A stretch of 64,000 bases of DNA from Millisia brevis NBRC 105863 (GTDB lineage Bacteria; Actinomycetota; Actinomycetes; Mycobacteriales; Mycobacteriaceae): contig NZ_BCRN01000004.1 of the NCBI RefSeq assembly GCF_001552615.1, forward strand, positions 248,001-312,000. The letters are read 5' to 3'. The notes under the pieces are model-generated. The model searched no databases. It saw nothing but the letters and a program-made list of their open reading frames with translations, and was not told where the DNA came from. How positions within the stretch are numbered: position 1 is the first letter of the stretch; every line of letters begins with the position of its first letter. Below, piece after piece: positions 53,177 to 62,660 of this stretch. The translations under genes were made by a program, and so were the position numbers.

Positions 53177-54811
53177 CTACAGCGTGGTGGCGACCTGCCG
53201 CCAGATCGCCAGGCGACGGGCGGCCTCGGCGCGCGCGGGCCCCGGGTCGTCGCCGACCACGGGAACGACCGCTTCGAGGTACGCCTTGAGGATCGGTTCG
53301 GTCCCCGACGGGCGCACCACCATCCGGATGCCGTCGCCGATCAGCTCGATCGCGTTGGTGCGCAAGGGTGGTGACGTCTCGGCCAGTGCCGGGTCGGCGT
53401 AGTCGCGCACCCGCACCGGTTCGTTCGCGATCGTGGTGGGCGGGTCGGCTCGCAACCGGTCGAGTACCGCGGCCGCCTGCGCCGGATCGTCGACCGGCCG
53501 GGTGACCCGGTCGACGGCGTGCACACCGTACCGGCGGGTGAGGTCGTCCAACAGATCGTCGACAGTCCTTCCGGTGGAACGCAAATCGGCGACCAGGTCG
53601 GCCACCATCACCGCGGCGGAGATGCCGTCCTTGTCGCGGACGGCCTCCGGATCCACGCAGTAGCCGATCGCCTCCTCGTAGGCGTAGAGCAGATTGTCGG
53701 CGGCGCGGGTGAGCCACTTGAACCCGGTCAGCGTGCGCACGCAGCGCACGTCCTTGGCGTCGGCGATGCGCCCCAACATCGTCGACGAGACGATCGTCGT
53801 GGCGACCACGGCGTCGACGGGAGCGTCGGCGAGCAGACGCGCCCCCAACAGAACCCCGACGTCGTCGCCGGACAGCATCCGCCAACCGTCGCGCCCGAGA
53901 ATGCCCACCGCACACCGGTCGGCGTCGGGATCGAGTGCGATCGCCACGTCGGCGTCGACACGTTCGGCGAGGGCGAGCAGGCGGGCGGTGGTCGCCGGGT
54001 TCTCCGGATTGGGCGAGTCGACGGTGCGGAAGTCCGGGTCGGGGTCGAATTGTTCGGCGACCACGGCGATGTCGTCGAATCCGGCCGCCCGCAGGGCACG
54101 CAGGGCGATATCGCCGCCCACGCCGTGGGTCGGGGTCAGCGCGATGCGCAGCACCCGAGCGTCACCGCGCGGCAGCGACGCGACCCGGCGTATATAGGCG
54201 TCGATCACGCCGCGGTCGCCGCCGATCACCTGCCGACGCGGCAGGTCGCGCACCGAGGCAACCGCGGCGATGCGCCGCTCGATGTCGGCGTCGACCGGCG
54301 CGACGATCTGCGATCCGGAGTCGAGGTAGACCTTGTAGCCGTTGTCCCCGGCCGGATTGTGCGATGCGGTGATCACCACCCCGGCGATCGCTCCCAGACG
54401 GCGAACCGCGAAGGCCACCAGCGGAGTTGGCAGCGGTCCGGGCAGGGCCACCACGTCGAACCCCGCGCCCGCCAGGATCTCGGCGCAGGCGCGGGCGAAA
54501 CGGCGGGAGCCGTGCCGGGCGTCGTGCCCGACCACGACGATCCCACCCGAATGGTGTTCGCGCAGATAGTCGGCCAGCCCGGCGGTCGCCGCGCAGACCA
54601 CCGCCTCGTTCATGCCGTTGGGCCCGGCCCGCAGCGGCCCGCGCAGCCCGGCGGTGCCGAAGGTCAACCGGCCGCGGAAGCGCTCGGCCAATTCCTCGGG
54701 GTCCTGCTTGCGCAGATCGGTCAACTCCGCGCGGGTGGCCGGATCCGGATCGTCGGCGATCCAGGCGTCGACGACGGCCGGGTCGACGAGTTCGGATTCG
54801 GGGCCGGTCAC
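53177..54811 (-). CDS. pmmB: Phosphoglucomutase/phosphomannomutase (PmmB-like)
   Basis: 544 residues, the long bacterial/PGM2-like type. Markers are the N-terminal [10 protein letters not shown], the phosphoserine loop [15 protein letters not shown], the metal loop [10 protein letters not shown], the sugar-ring loop ([11 protein letters not shown]) and the C-terminal phosphate site [14 protein letters not shown]. It moves phosphate between C1 and C6 (or C5 on pentoses). Its GTG overlaps the pnp stop (GTGA), so it may act as phosphopentomutase after nucleoside phosphorolysis. It corresponds to Rv3308. Confidence 0.93.
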   Translation of the reverse strand: MTGPESELVDPAVVDAWIADDPDPATRAELTDLRKQDPEELAERFRGRLTFGTAGLRGPLRAGPNGMNEAVVCAATAGLADYLREHHSGGIVVVGHDARHGSRRFARACAEILAGAGFDVVALPGPLPTPLVAFAVRRLGAIAGVVITASHNPAGDNGYKVYLDSGSQIVAPVDADIERRIAAVASVRDLPRRQVIGGDRGVIDAYIRRVASLPRGDARVLRIALTPTHGVGGDIALRALRAAGFDDIAVVAEQFDPDPDFRTVDSPNPENPATTARLLALAERVDADVAIALDPDADRCAVGILGRDGWRMLSGDDVGVLLGARLLADAPVDAVVATTIVSSTMLGRIADAKDVRCVRTLTGFKWLTRAADNLLYAYEEAIGYCVDPEAVRDKDGISAAVMVADLVADLRSTGRTVDDLLDDLTRRYGVHAVDRVTRPVDDPAQAAAVLDRLRADPPTTIANEPVRVRDYADPALAETSPPLRTNAIELIGDGIRMVVRPSGTEPILKAYLEAVVPVVGDDPGPARAEAARRLAIWRQVATTL

Positions 54812-55644
54812 AATCGGGAGATCAGCGTGGCGAGCAGCGAGCCCACCCGATCGGCCGCGGCGGCGCCGGCGGCCACCACGGCGCTGTGATCGATCGGGCC
54901 GTCGGTGACCCCGGCGGCGGCGTTGGTCACCATCGACACCGCGAACACCTCGAGCCCGAGGGCGCGGGCGGCGATCGTCTCGTGCACCGTCGACATCCCG
55001 ACCAGATCGGCACCCAGGGTGCGCAGCATGCGGATCTCGGCGGGGGTCTCGAAGTGCGGCCCGGGCAGGCCCGCGTAGACCCCCTCGGTGAGGGTCGGAT
55101 CGATCTGCCGGGCCAACTCCCGCAGCCGGGGGGAGTAGGCATCGACCAGGTCGACGAACTGCGGTCCGATCAACGGCGAGCGGGCGGTCAGATTGAGGTG
55201 GTCGCTGATCGCGACCGCCTGGCCGACCGTCATCTCGGGCAGCAGCCCACCGGCGGCGTTGGTCAACAGGACGTGGCGCACGCCTGCCGCGGCGACGGTC
55301 CGGATCGGATGTACGACGGTCGAGAGGTGGTGCCCCTCGTAGGGGTGGCTGCGGCCCATCAACACCAGGACGCGGTAGTCGCCGAGGCGGGTCGAGCGGA
55401 TCTGTCCGGCGTGGCCGGAGACGCTCGGTCCGGCGAAGCCGGGCAGATCGGAGGTGGCCAGGGTGGCGATCGGGGTGCCGAACGCATCGGCGGCGTCTCC
55501 CCACCCGGTGCCCAGGACGACCGCCACATCATGGGCCTCGACCCCGGTGATGTCGGCGAGAACCGCGGCGGCTCGCTGCGCCGCCGCGGTCGGATCCTGC
55601 TCCGGCGTCGATTCGTCGACGGTGCCGGGCGTCGAAGCTGTCAT
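54808..55644 (-). CDS. punA: Purine nucleoside phosphorylase
   Basis: 278 residues, trimeric PNP type. It cleaves purine nucleosides with phosphate. Segments seen: [11 protein letters not shown], the phosphate-binding SGHAGQIRS and [23 protein letters not shown], and the purine pocket [23 protein letters not shown]. It is co-translated with pmmB. TATGCT lies eight bases upstream of the ATG, so it is probably leaderless. It corresponds to Rv3307 (deoD/punA). Confidence 0.95.
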   Translation of the reverse strand: MTASTPGTVDESTPEQDPTAAAQRAAAVLADITGVEAHDVAVVLGTGWGDAADAFGTPIATLATSDLPGFAGPSVSGHAGQIRSTRLGDYRVLVLMGRSHPYEGHHLSTVVHPIRTVAAAGVRHVLLTNAAGGLLPEMTVGQAVAISDHLNLTARSPLIGPQFVDLVDAYSPRLRELARQIDPTLTEGVYAGLPGPHFETPAEIRMLRTLGADLVGMSTVHETIAARALGLEVFAVSMVTNAAAGVTDGPIDHSAVVAAGAAAADRVGSLLATLISRL

Positions 55645-55712
55645 GGCATCGCAGCATAGTGCCGTCGGGGTGGGCGGGGGACCGACGTCGCGGCACCTGT
55701 CGGCACCCCCGC

Positions 55713-55718
55713 TACGAT
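55713..55718 (+). promoter_or_regulatory. -10 box of the enoyl-CoA hydratase gene
   Basis: TACGAT, six bases before the ATG at 55725; leaderless type. Confidence 0.5.
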
Positions 55719-55724
55719 CCGGCC

Positions 55725-56411
55725 ATGCCCTCCCTCGAACGCAACGATCAGGTCTTCGTCCTGCATCTCGACGACAGCAATCCCGAGAATCGCTTCTCGC
55801 CGACCTGGCTCGACGAGGTCGGCGTCCTGCTCGACGAGGTGGAAGCCTCGACCGGTCCGGCCGGACTGGTCACCGTGGGGGGACCGAAGTTCTACTCGAA
55901 CGGTCTCGATGTCGAACATCTGATGGCGCCGGGCACCGATATCGGCGCCTACCTCGACCGGGTGCACGCGCTCTATGCGCGCATCCTGGTGCTGCCGATG
56001 CCGACGGTCGCCGCGATCACCGGACACGCTTTCGGCGCCGGAGCGATGCTTGCGGTCATCCACGACGGTCGACTGATGCGCGCCGACCGCGGCTACTTCT
56101 GTCTGCCGGAGGTCGCCCTGGGGATGGCGTTCACCACCGGCATGAATGCCCTGCTGCTGGAACGGTTGCCGCGCACGGTGGCGATCGAGGCGATGACCAC
56201 CGCCCGCCGCTTCGGTGGCAACGAGGCGGCCGAGCGGGGCATCGTCGAGGCCGCCGCACCGCTGGACGACCTGCTGCCCGCCGCGATCGAGCGGGCGGCG
56301 GGCAATGCCGGCAACCGGGGAGAGGTCCTCGGCCGGATCAAGCGCGACATCCACCGCCCGGTACTCGACGCGTTGGCCGTGGCGGCGCCCGCCACACTCT
56401 CCGGAACCTGA
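55725..56411 (+). CDS. Enoyl-CoA hydratase/isomerase family protein
   Basis: 228 residues, single-domain crotonase. The first oxyanion strand is [11 protein letters not shown] and the second oxyanion helix [15 protein letters not shown]. The following part [16 protein letters not shown] resembles the delta3,delta2-enoyl-CoA isomerase group. The usual catalytic Glu pair of true hydratases is not both evident, so isomerase activity is as likely. It precedes amiB by five bases. Substrate unknown. Confidence 0.85.
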   Translation: MPSLERNDQVFVLHLDDSNPENRFSPTWLDEVGVLLDEVEASTGPAGLVTVGGPKFYSNGLDVEHLMAPGTDIGAYLDRVHALYARILVLPMPTVAAITGHAFGAGAMLAVIHDGRLMRADRGYFCLPEVALGMAFTTGMNALLLERLPRTVAIEAMTTARRFGGNEAAERGIVEAAAPLDDLLPAAIERAAGNAGNRGEVLGRIKRDIHRPVLDALAVAAPATLSGT

Positions 56412-56416
56412 CCGCG

Positions 56417-57613
56417 ATGGCCGCCGGTGCGGATGCGAATCGGGTGATCGAGCGGGCGGTCGAGCGGGTGCTGCCCGAGGCGATTTCGCTCTCGCATACC
56501 TTGCACGCGAACCCGGAGACCGCGTTCGAGGAGTACGCCTCCGCCGCGCTGGTCGCGGACCTGCTCGCCGGACACGGTTTCGAGGTGACCCGCGGGATCG
56601 TCGGCGTCCCGACCGCTTTCGACGCCCGGATCGGCGACGGTGGCCCGACGATCGCGTTCTGCGCCGAGTACGACGCCCTGCCCGGTATCGGTCACGCCTG
56701 CGGGCACAACGTGATCGCCGCGACCTCGGCGGCGGCCGGTATCGCGCTGGCGGCCGTCGCGGCCGACCTGGACGTCACCGTTCGGGTGATCGGTACCCCG
56801 GCCGAGGAGAGCGGCGGCGGCAAGGTCGTTCTGCTCGAGCGGGGGGTCTTCGACGGTGTCGGGATGGCCGCGATGGTGCACCCGGCGCCGCGCGATGTCG
56901 TCGACGCCCGCTCGCTGGCCCTCGACGACATCGTGATCCGGCTCGGCGGCCTCGAGGCGCACGCCTCGGCCGCGCCCTATCTGGGCCGCAACGCGGCGGA
57001 TGCGGCCACCCTGGGGCAGGTGGCGGTCGGTCTGCTGCGCCAACATCTGCTCCCGGACCAGCAGGTACACGGCATCGTCACCAACGGGGGCGTGGCCCCG
57101 AACATCATCCCCGCGTCCAGCGAACTGGCCTACTACCTGCGGGCCGGCGACCGGGAGAGCCTCGCGCAGCTGTGGTCCCGGATCGACGACTGCTATGCGG
57201 GCGCCGCCCGGGCCACCGGATGTACCCACGAGATCCACCGGGTCTGCCCGACGTATCACGAACTGACCGCCGACCCCTGGCTGGTCGAGAGCTACCGGAC
57301 CGCGATCCTGGCGCGGGGCCGCTCGCCGCTGCCGCCGGACCGCGAACGGGTCGACACCTTCGGCAGCACCGATATGGGGAATATCACCAATGTGCTGCCG
57401 GGCATCCACCCGCTGATCGGGATCGACGCCGGCGGCGCCGTGCTGCACCAGCCGGCCTTCGCGGATGCCGTGGTGGGACCGTCGGCAAACGCCGCGATCG
57501 AGGACGGTGCGATCGCTCTGGCCGTCGTCGCGGCCGCGGCGGCGGCCGATCCCCGGCAGCGCGAGAAGCTGTTGCGCCCGGCGAGTCCCCGACCGGGTGA
57601 CGGGTCGCGATAG
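56417..57613 (+). CDS. amiB: M20 family amidohydrolase (AmiB1-like)
   Basis: 398 residues. A metallo-peptidase of the M20D group that hydrolyses N-acyl amino acids or similar amides. Metal-site segments are AEYDALPGIGHACGHNVIA and TPAEESGGGK with its catalytic Glu, and the late STDMGNITNVLPG. It lies in the order amiB-amiA of Rv3306c-Rv3305c, and the two proteins share the fold but differ in the N-terminus (this one contains TLHANPETAFEEY). Confidence 0.9.
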   Translation: MAAGADANRVIERAVERVLPEAISLSHTLHANPETAFEEYASAALVADLLAGHGFEVTRGIVGVPTAFDARIGDGGPTIAFCAEYDALPGIGHACGHNVIAATSAAAGIALAAVAADLDVTVRVIGTPAEESGGGKVVLLERGVFDGVGMAAMVHPAPRDVVDARSLALDDIVIRLGGLEAHASAAPYLGRNAADAATLGQVAVGLLRQHLLPDQQVHGIVTNGGVAPNIIPASSELAYYLRAGDRESLAQLWSRIDDCYAGAARATGCTHEIHRVCPTYHELTADPWLVESYRTAILARGRSPLPPDRERVDTFGSTDMGNITNVLPGIHPLIGIDAGGAVLHQPAFADAVVGPSANAAIEDGAIALAVVAAAAAADPRQREKLLRPASPRPGDGSR

Positions 57614-57705
57614 CGGGGCGAGGATAATGGTCCGAATGCCCGGTGGCGCGTGTGCATGCCGCCGGTGCGCAGGGATCCCTCGGAAACTGGCAAGCAGGAG
57701 GCTCG

Positions 57706-58866
57706 ATGAGTGCCGCCGACCGGTGGTTGGCCGACCACGGTGACGAACTGGTGCAGTGGCGTCGACACCTGCACATGCATCCGGAGTTGGCGCGCAACGA
57801 GGTCGCGACCGCGGCATTTGTCGTCGAGACGTTGAAGGCGGCCGGGCTCGATCCGCAGCCGTTGCCCGACAGCACCGGGGTGATCTGCGATCTCGGGCCG
57901 GACACTCCGCGCATCGCGCTGCGCGCCGATATGGACGCGCTGCCCCTGCAGGAGTTCACCGGGGCGTCGTACTCCTCGACCGTCGACGGGGTCGCCCACG
58001 CCTGCGGCCACGACGCGCATACCGCGATCCTGCTGGGAGCCGGCCACGCCCTCGCGCAGATGGACACCCTGCCGCACGGGGTGCGGCTGATCTTCCAACC
58101 GGCCGAGGAGGCGATGCCGGGCGGTTCGCTCGACGTGATCGCCCGCGGCGCCCTCGACGGGGTGCACAGCATCTTCGCGATGCACTGCGATCCGCATCTC
58201 GAGGTCGGCCACGTCGGGCTGCGCACCGGTGCGATCACCTCGGCCGCCGACTGGATCGAGGTGCGACTGCGCTCCTCCGGTGGCCACACCTCGCGGCCGC
58301 ATCTGACCGCCGACCTGGTCTACGCGCTCGGCGTGGTCATCACCGGCCTGCCGGGACTGCTCAGCCGCCGGGTCGATCCGCGAACCGGCACCGTGATGGT
58401 GTGGGGCGCCGTGCACGCCGGCCAGGCGTCGAACGCGATTCCGCGCACCGGTGTGCTTACCGGAACGGTCCGCACCGGTGATCGGCAGACCTGGGTGGAA
58501 CTCGAACCCCTGGTCCGCGAGCTGATCGCGCAGTTGCTGGCCCCGACCGGTGTCGAGGCCGATATCGACTACCGTCGCGGGGTGCCGCCGGTGATCAACG
58601 ATGCCGCGGCGACCCGCCGATTCGAGAACGCCGTGATCGCGCAGGGCCCGACCGTGCTGGCCGATACCCCACAGTCGGGTGGCGGCGAGGACTTCTCCTG
58701 GTACCTCGAACACGTGCCCGGTGCGATGGGCCGGCTCGGGGTGTGGACGGGCAGCGGGCCCCAGTTGGACCTGCACCAGTCGAGTTTCGATATCGACGAG
58801 CGGGCACTCGCGGTCGGTGTGCGATCGCTGGTCAATCTGGCCGTGGGCGGCCCGCTCGAGGACTGA
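57706..58866 (+). CDS. amiA: M20 family amidohydrolase (AmiA1-like)
   Basis: 386 residues. The metal residues occur in RADMDALPLQE, AHACGHDAH and FQPAEEAMPGG, followed by the lid/dimer domain and the C-terminal SGGGEDFSWYLEHVPG. It matches hippurate/IAA-amino-acid hydrolase-like enzymes. The ATG has AGGAGG five bases upstream, a strong site. The 92 bases between amiB and this gene hold no frame. Confidence 0.92.
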   Translation: MSAADRWLADHGDELVQWRRHLHMHPELARNEVATAAFVVETLKAAGLDPQPLPDSTGVICDLGPDTPRIALRADMDALPLQEFTGASYSSTVDGVAHACGHDAHTAILLGAGHALAQMDTLPHGVRLIFQPAEEAMPGGSLDVIARGALDGVHSIFAMHCDPHLEVGHVGLRTGAITSAADWIEVRLRSSGGHTSRPHLTADLVYALGVVITGLPGLLSRRVDPRTGTVMVWGAVHAGQASNAIPRTGVLTGTVRTGDRQTWVELEPLVRELIAQLLAPTGVEADIDYRRGVPPVINDAAATRRFENAVIAQGPTVLADTPQSGGGEDFSWYLEHVPGAMGRLGVWTGSGPQLDLHQSSFDIDERALAVGVRSLVNLAVGGPLED

Positions 58867-58871
58867 GCGGG

Positions 58872-58886
58872 CCGGCGGACCGCCGG
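58872..58886. terminator. CCGGCGG/CCGCCGG inverted repeat between amiA and GGCT gene
   Basis: The arms are separated by a single A, so only about five pairs could form a hairpin with a loop. It fills the 21-base convergent gap. Confidence 0.4.
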
Positions 58887-58887
58887 G

Positions 58888-59355
58888 TCAGGGTTGGGTA
58901 CCGGGCCCGACGTTGCGGCTGTTGCGGCCGAGCAGGTCCTGGACGTATTCGTGCGGGGCGCCGGCGATCTCGGCCGCCTCCGCCATCACGCCGAGATAGC
59001 GAGCCGAGGGCAGGCCGCCCTCGTAGGCGTCGAGGACGTACAGCCAGGCGAGTTCGGAGCCGCCCGCCTCCTTCGCCACCCGCAGCCGAATCTTGCGATG
59101 GATGCCGAGTTCCGAGCCCTCCCAGCTGTCGAGGCTGCGCTCGTCGTCCTCGGAGACGTCGTAGAGCACGACGAAGACGCGGCTGCCGGGCTCCTCGACG
59201 ACGGTCGCGAGAGCACCCTCCCAGCCGATGTCGCCGCCCCCGAACGTCAGTCGCCAGCCCTCGAGCCAGCCGGTCCCGGCCAGCGGCGAGTGCGGGCAAC
59301 GCTCCATCATCTGCTCCGGATGCATGTTCGATCCGTAGGCGGCGTAGATCGGCAC
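58888..59355 (-). CDS. Gamma-glutamylcyclotransferase-like protein
   Basis: 155 residues. The family's N-terminal signature YAAYGSNMHPEQM is present, and a GGCT barrel follows (RLTFGGGDIGWEGALATVVE, VFVVLYDVSEDDERSLDSWE). Enzymes of this fold release pyroglutamate from gamma-glutamyl amines or glutathione-like substrates; this one is the Rv3304 counterpart and its substrate is not known. The GTG at 59355 has TAGGCT seven bases upstream, so it is leaderless. Confidence 0.88.
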   Translation of the reverse strand: MPIYAAYGSNMHPEQMMERCPHSPLAGTGWLEGWRLTFGGGDIGWEGALATVVEEPGSRVFVVLYDVSEDDERSLDSWEGSELGIHRKIRLRVAKEAGGSELAWLYVLDAYEGGLPSARYLGVMAEAAEIAGAPHEYVQDLLGRNSRNVGPGTQP

Positions 59356-59362
59356 GGCGGAC

Positions 59363-59440
59363 AGCCTAGCCGCTCGCACGGGGTCGGCGCCGGGCCGAAG
59401 CCAATTTCGGTCATCGCCGGGGGCATCGGCCGGCTAGGCT
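59363..59440. promoter_or_regulatory. Divergent promoters with identical TAGGCT -10 boxes
   Basis: The minus-strand TAGGCT (59368-59363) serves the GGCT-like gene. The plus-strand TAGGCT (59435-59440) would give lpdA a leader of about 150 bases. GCCTAGCC (59364-59371) and GGCTAGGC (59432-59439) are exact inverse copies. Confidence 0.55.
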
Positions 59441-59597
59441 TGGTGCGCGCACCGCACCCGGGCGACACCATCGAGGCCCGGGCGGCGATGCCGACATACC
59501 GGGTACGCGCCACAGCCCCGGCGCCGCGGGCGACACCCTTCGCCCCCGCCGGCGGGTACCCGGTCGGCTCACGAAGCGATCGAAGGAACGGGAGAAC

Positions 59598-61001
59598 ATG
59601 ACGCGGATTGCAATCGTCGGCGGCGGGCCTGCGGGCTACGAGGCGGCCCATGTCGCCGCGCAGAACGGCGCCGAGGTCACCCTGATCGACTCCGACGGTC
59701 TCGGTGGTGCCTGCGTGCTGTGGGACTGCGTGCCGTCGAAGACGTTCATCGCCTCCACCGGTGTGCGCACCGATCTGCGCCGCGCCTACGACCTCGGTAT
59801 CGACCTCGACCCCAGCAAGGCGTCGGTCTCGCTGCCACAGGTGCACCAGCGCGTGCGCGACCTCGCCGCCGCCCAGTCCGCCGATATCCGCGGCCGCCTC
59901 GAGGACGCCGGGGTCTCCGTGCTGGCCGGTCGCGCCGAACTGACCGGGGCGCGCACCACCACCGGCGGGCACACCCTGAAGGCGACGCTCAACGCCGGCC
60001 AGGTCCGCGAGATCGAGGCCGATGTCGTGCTGATCGCGTCCGGTGCGAGCCCGCGCGTGCTGCCGACCGCGCAGCCGGACGGCGAGCGCATCCTGACCTG
60101 GCGCCAGCTCTACGACCTCGACGAATTGCCCGAGCACCTCGTCGTTGTCGGTTCCGGTGTCACCGGTGCGGAGTTCGTCTCCGCCTATACCGAGCTCGGC
60201 GTCAAGGTGACCGTGGTGTCCAGCCGTGACCGGGTGCTGCCCGGCGAGGATGCCGACGCTGCCCTCGTCCTCGAGGACGCGCTCGCCGAGCGCGGCGTCA
60301 CCCTGGTCAAGCACGCCCGCGCCGAGTCGGTCACCCGCACCGACAGCGGCGTCGAGGTCATCCTGGCCGACGGCCGCGTCGTCGAGGGCAGCCACGCGTT
60401 GATGACGGTCGGTTCGGTGCCCAATACCAGCGGTCTCGGCTTGGAGAACGTCGGTATCGAGACCGATCCGGGTGGCTATCTGCGCGTCGACCGGGTCTCG
60501 CGCACGCCGGTGCCGGGAATCTACGCGGCGGGCGACTGCACCGGCCTGCTGCCGCTGGCTTCCGTCGCCGCCATGCAGGGTCGTATCGCGATGTATCACG
60601 CTCTCGGGCAGGCGGTCTCGCCGATCAAGCTCAAGACCGTGTCCTCGGCGATCTTCACCCGCCCCGAGATCGCGACCGTCGGCATCAGCCAGGCGGCGAT
60701 CGACGCGGGCCACGTGCCCGCGCGTACAGTGACGCTGCCGCTCAACACCAACGCCCGTTCGAAGATGATGGGCCTGCGCCGCGGTTTCGTGAAGATCTTC
60801 TGCCGCCCGCAGACCGGTGTGGTGATCGGCGGGGTCATCGTCGCCCCGAACGCGTCCGAGTTGATCCTGCCGATCGGCATGGCGGTGACCAAGTACCTGA
60901 CCGTCGACGACCTGGCCGGCACCTTTTCGGTCTACCCCTCGCTGTCCGGGTCGATCACCGAGGCCGCCCGCATGCTGATGCAGCACGACGACCTGGACTG
61001 A
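59598..61001 (+). CDS. lpdA: Flavoprotein disulfide reductase-type NAD(P)H-quinone dehydrogenase (LpdA-like)
   Basis: 467 residues. The FAD site IAIVGGGPAGYEAA and the NAD(P)H site VVVGSGVTGAEFVSAY are clear, with the FAD tail IYAAGDCTGLLPLASVA. Mycobacterial LpdA (Rv3303c) is a quinone reductase; it is related to lipoamide dehydrogenase but, from memory, lacks one redox Cys (AVLDDC). Here the segment is CVLWDC, so both Cys of C-x4-C are present. The catalytic His-Glu of true dehydrogenases is replaced near the C-terminus (FSVYPSLSGSITEA), as in LpdA. GGGAGAAC precedes the ATG. Confidence 0.92.
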   Translation: MTRIAIVGGGPAGYEAAHVAAQNGAEVTLIDSDGLGGACVLWDCVPSKTFIASTGVRTDLRRAYDLGIDLDPSKASVSLPQVHQRVRDLAAAQSADIRGRLEDAGVSVLAGRAELTGARTTTGGHTLKATLNAGQVREIEADVVLIASGASPRVLPTAQPDGERILTWRQLYDLDELPEHLVVVGSGVTGAEFVSAYTELGVKVTVVSSRDRVLPGEDADAALVLEDALAERGVTLVKHARAESVTRTDSGVEVILADGRVVEGSHALMTVGSVPNTSGLGLENVGIETDPGGYLRVDRVSRTPVPGIYAAGDCTGLLPLASVAAMQGRIAMYHALGQAVSPIKLKTVSSAIFTRPEIATVGISQAAIDAGHVPARTVTLPLNTNARSKMMGLRRGFVKIFCRPQTGVVIGGVIVAPNASELILPIGMAVTKYLTVDDLAGTFSVYPSLSGSITEAARMLMQHDDLD

Positions 61002-61009
61002 CCCGTCGA

Positions 61010-62530
61010 TCAGGCCCAGTCGAAGGTGCGCTCGACCGCCTTGCCCCACTCGGCGTACATCGCGTCGCGGGTCTGTGCGTCCAGCTCCGGTTCCCAGGTC
61101 CTGTCCCGTGACCAGTTGCGGCGCACATCCTCCTGGGTCCACAGCCCGACCGCGATGCCCGCGGCATAGGCGGCGCCGAGCGCGGTGGTCTCCGGAACGG
61201 TCGGCCGGATGACCGGTACGCCGAGGATGTCGGCCTGGAACTGCATCAACAGGCTGTTGGCGACCATCCCGCCGTCGACCTTGAGGGTGTGCAATTCGAC
61301 GCCGGAGTCGGCCTCCATCGCCTCGACGATCTCGCGGGTCTGAAAGGCGGTGGCCTCCAGGGCTGCCCGCGCGAGGTGACGCTTGTCGGCGAAGCGGGTC
61401 AGTCCGGCGATCACTCCACGCGCATCCGGCCGCCAGTGCGGGGCGAACAGACCGGAGAACGCGGGCACGATGTAGACCCCGCCGTTGTCGGGGACCGATG
61501 CGGCCAATTCCTCGATTTGGGAAGCGGATTCGATGATCCCGAGGTTGTCGCGCAACCACTGCACCAACGACCCGGTCACCGCGACCGAGCCCTCCAACGC
61601 GTAGACCGGGGCCTCGTCGCCGATGCGATAGCAGACCGTCGACAACAGCCCGTGGGTACTGCGCATCACCGAGGTGCCGGTATTGAGGAGCAGGAAATTG
61701 CCGGTGCCGTAGGTGTTCTTCGCCTCGCCCACCTCCAGGCACGCCTGCCCGAAGGTGGCGGCCTGCTGATCGCCCAGGATGCCGGCGATCCGCACCCCGG
61801 CGAGCGGCCCGCCGGCCGCGCCCACCCCGTGCACCTCGGCGCTGGAGGCGATCTCGGGCAGCAGCGCCTCCGGCACCCCGAAGTCCGCGCAGACGTCCGC
61901 GCGCCAGGCCAGGGTGTCGAGATCCATCAGCATGGTGCGCGACGCATTGGTGACGTCGGTGCGGTGCACGCCGCCCTCGACGCCGCCGGTGAGATTCCAC
62001 AGCACCCAGCTGTCGATCGTGCCGAAGGCCAGCTCGCCGGCCTCGGCGCGGGCGCGGGCGCCGTCGACGTTCTCGAGCAGCCAGGCGATCTTGGGTCCGG
62101 CGAAGTACGTCGACAACGGCAGGCCGGTGATCTCGCGGTAGCGATCCGGGCCGATCTCGCCGCCGAGACGGACGCACAGGTCGGCGGTGCGGGTGTCCTG
62201 CCAGACGATCGCGTTGTGAATCGGTTCACCGGTCAGGACATCCCAGATCACCGTGGTCTCGCGCTGATTGGTGATGCCGATCGCGGCGAGGTCGGCGCCG
62301 GTCAGGTCGGCCTCCGCGAGCGCTTCTTCCACCACGATCAGGACGTTGTCCCTGATCTCGATCGGATCGTGCTCGACCCAGCCCGCGCGGGGGAAGATCT
62401 GCCGGTGCTCGCGCCGGCCGGTGGCGATCGGCCGGCCCGCCGTGTCGAAGATGATGCATCGGGTCGACGTCGTGCCCTGGTCGATCGCGGCCACGTACCG
62501 TCCGGCCGTATCCTCGCCGGCTGCCGTCAT
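61010..62530 (-). CDS. glpK: Glycerol kinase
   Basis: 506 residues. It phosphorylates glycerol to glycerol-3-phosphate. FGGY-family signs are the N-terminal [16 protein letters not shown], the substrate loop [10 protein letters not shown], the ATPase phosphate loops ([25 protein letters not shown]) and the C-terminal [15 protein letters not shown]. It is convergent with lpdA (eight bases between stops, no terminator room) and divergent from glpD, so the two glycerol genes share a 130-base control region. Confidence 0.96.
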   Translation of the reverse strand: MTAAGEDTAGRYVAAIDQGTTSTRCIIFDTAGRPIATGRREHRQIFPRAGWVEHDPIEIRDNVLIVVEEALAEADLTGADLAAIGITNQRETTVIWDVLTGEPIHNAIVWQDTRTADLCVRLGGEIGPDRYREITGLPLSTYFAGPKIAWLLENVDGARARAEAGELAFGTIDSWVLWNLTGGVEGGVHRTDVTNASRTMLMDLDTLAWRADVCADFGVPEALLPEIASSAEVHGVGAAGGPLAGVRIAGILGDQQAATFGQACLEVGEAKNTYGTGNFLLLNTGTSVMRSTHGLLSTVCYRIGDEAPVYALEGSVAVTGSLVQWLRDNLGIIESASQIEELAASVPDNGGVYIVPAFSGLFAPHWRPDARGVIAGLTRFADKRHLARAALEATAFQTREIVEAMEADSGVELHTLKVDGGMVANSLLMQFQADILGVPVIRPTVPETTALGAAYAAGIAVGLWTQEDVRRNWSRDRTWEPELDAQTRDAMYAEWGKAVERTFDWA

Positions 62531-62660
62531 ACCGTGTCCACCTCTCGGGAAACGTGTCGCCGGTCACGCCCGACGAATCTGCAGACCGATGGAACCACAT
62601 CGGGCCGCCCACGGCGGTAGCCTCACCCGTATCCGTGCCTGTCGCACAAGGTTGGAGCCG

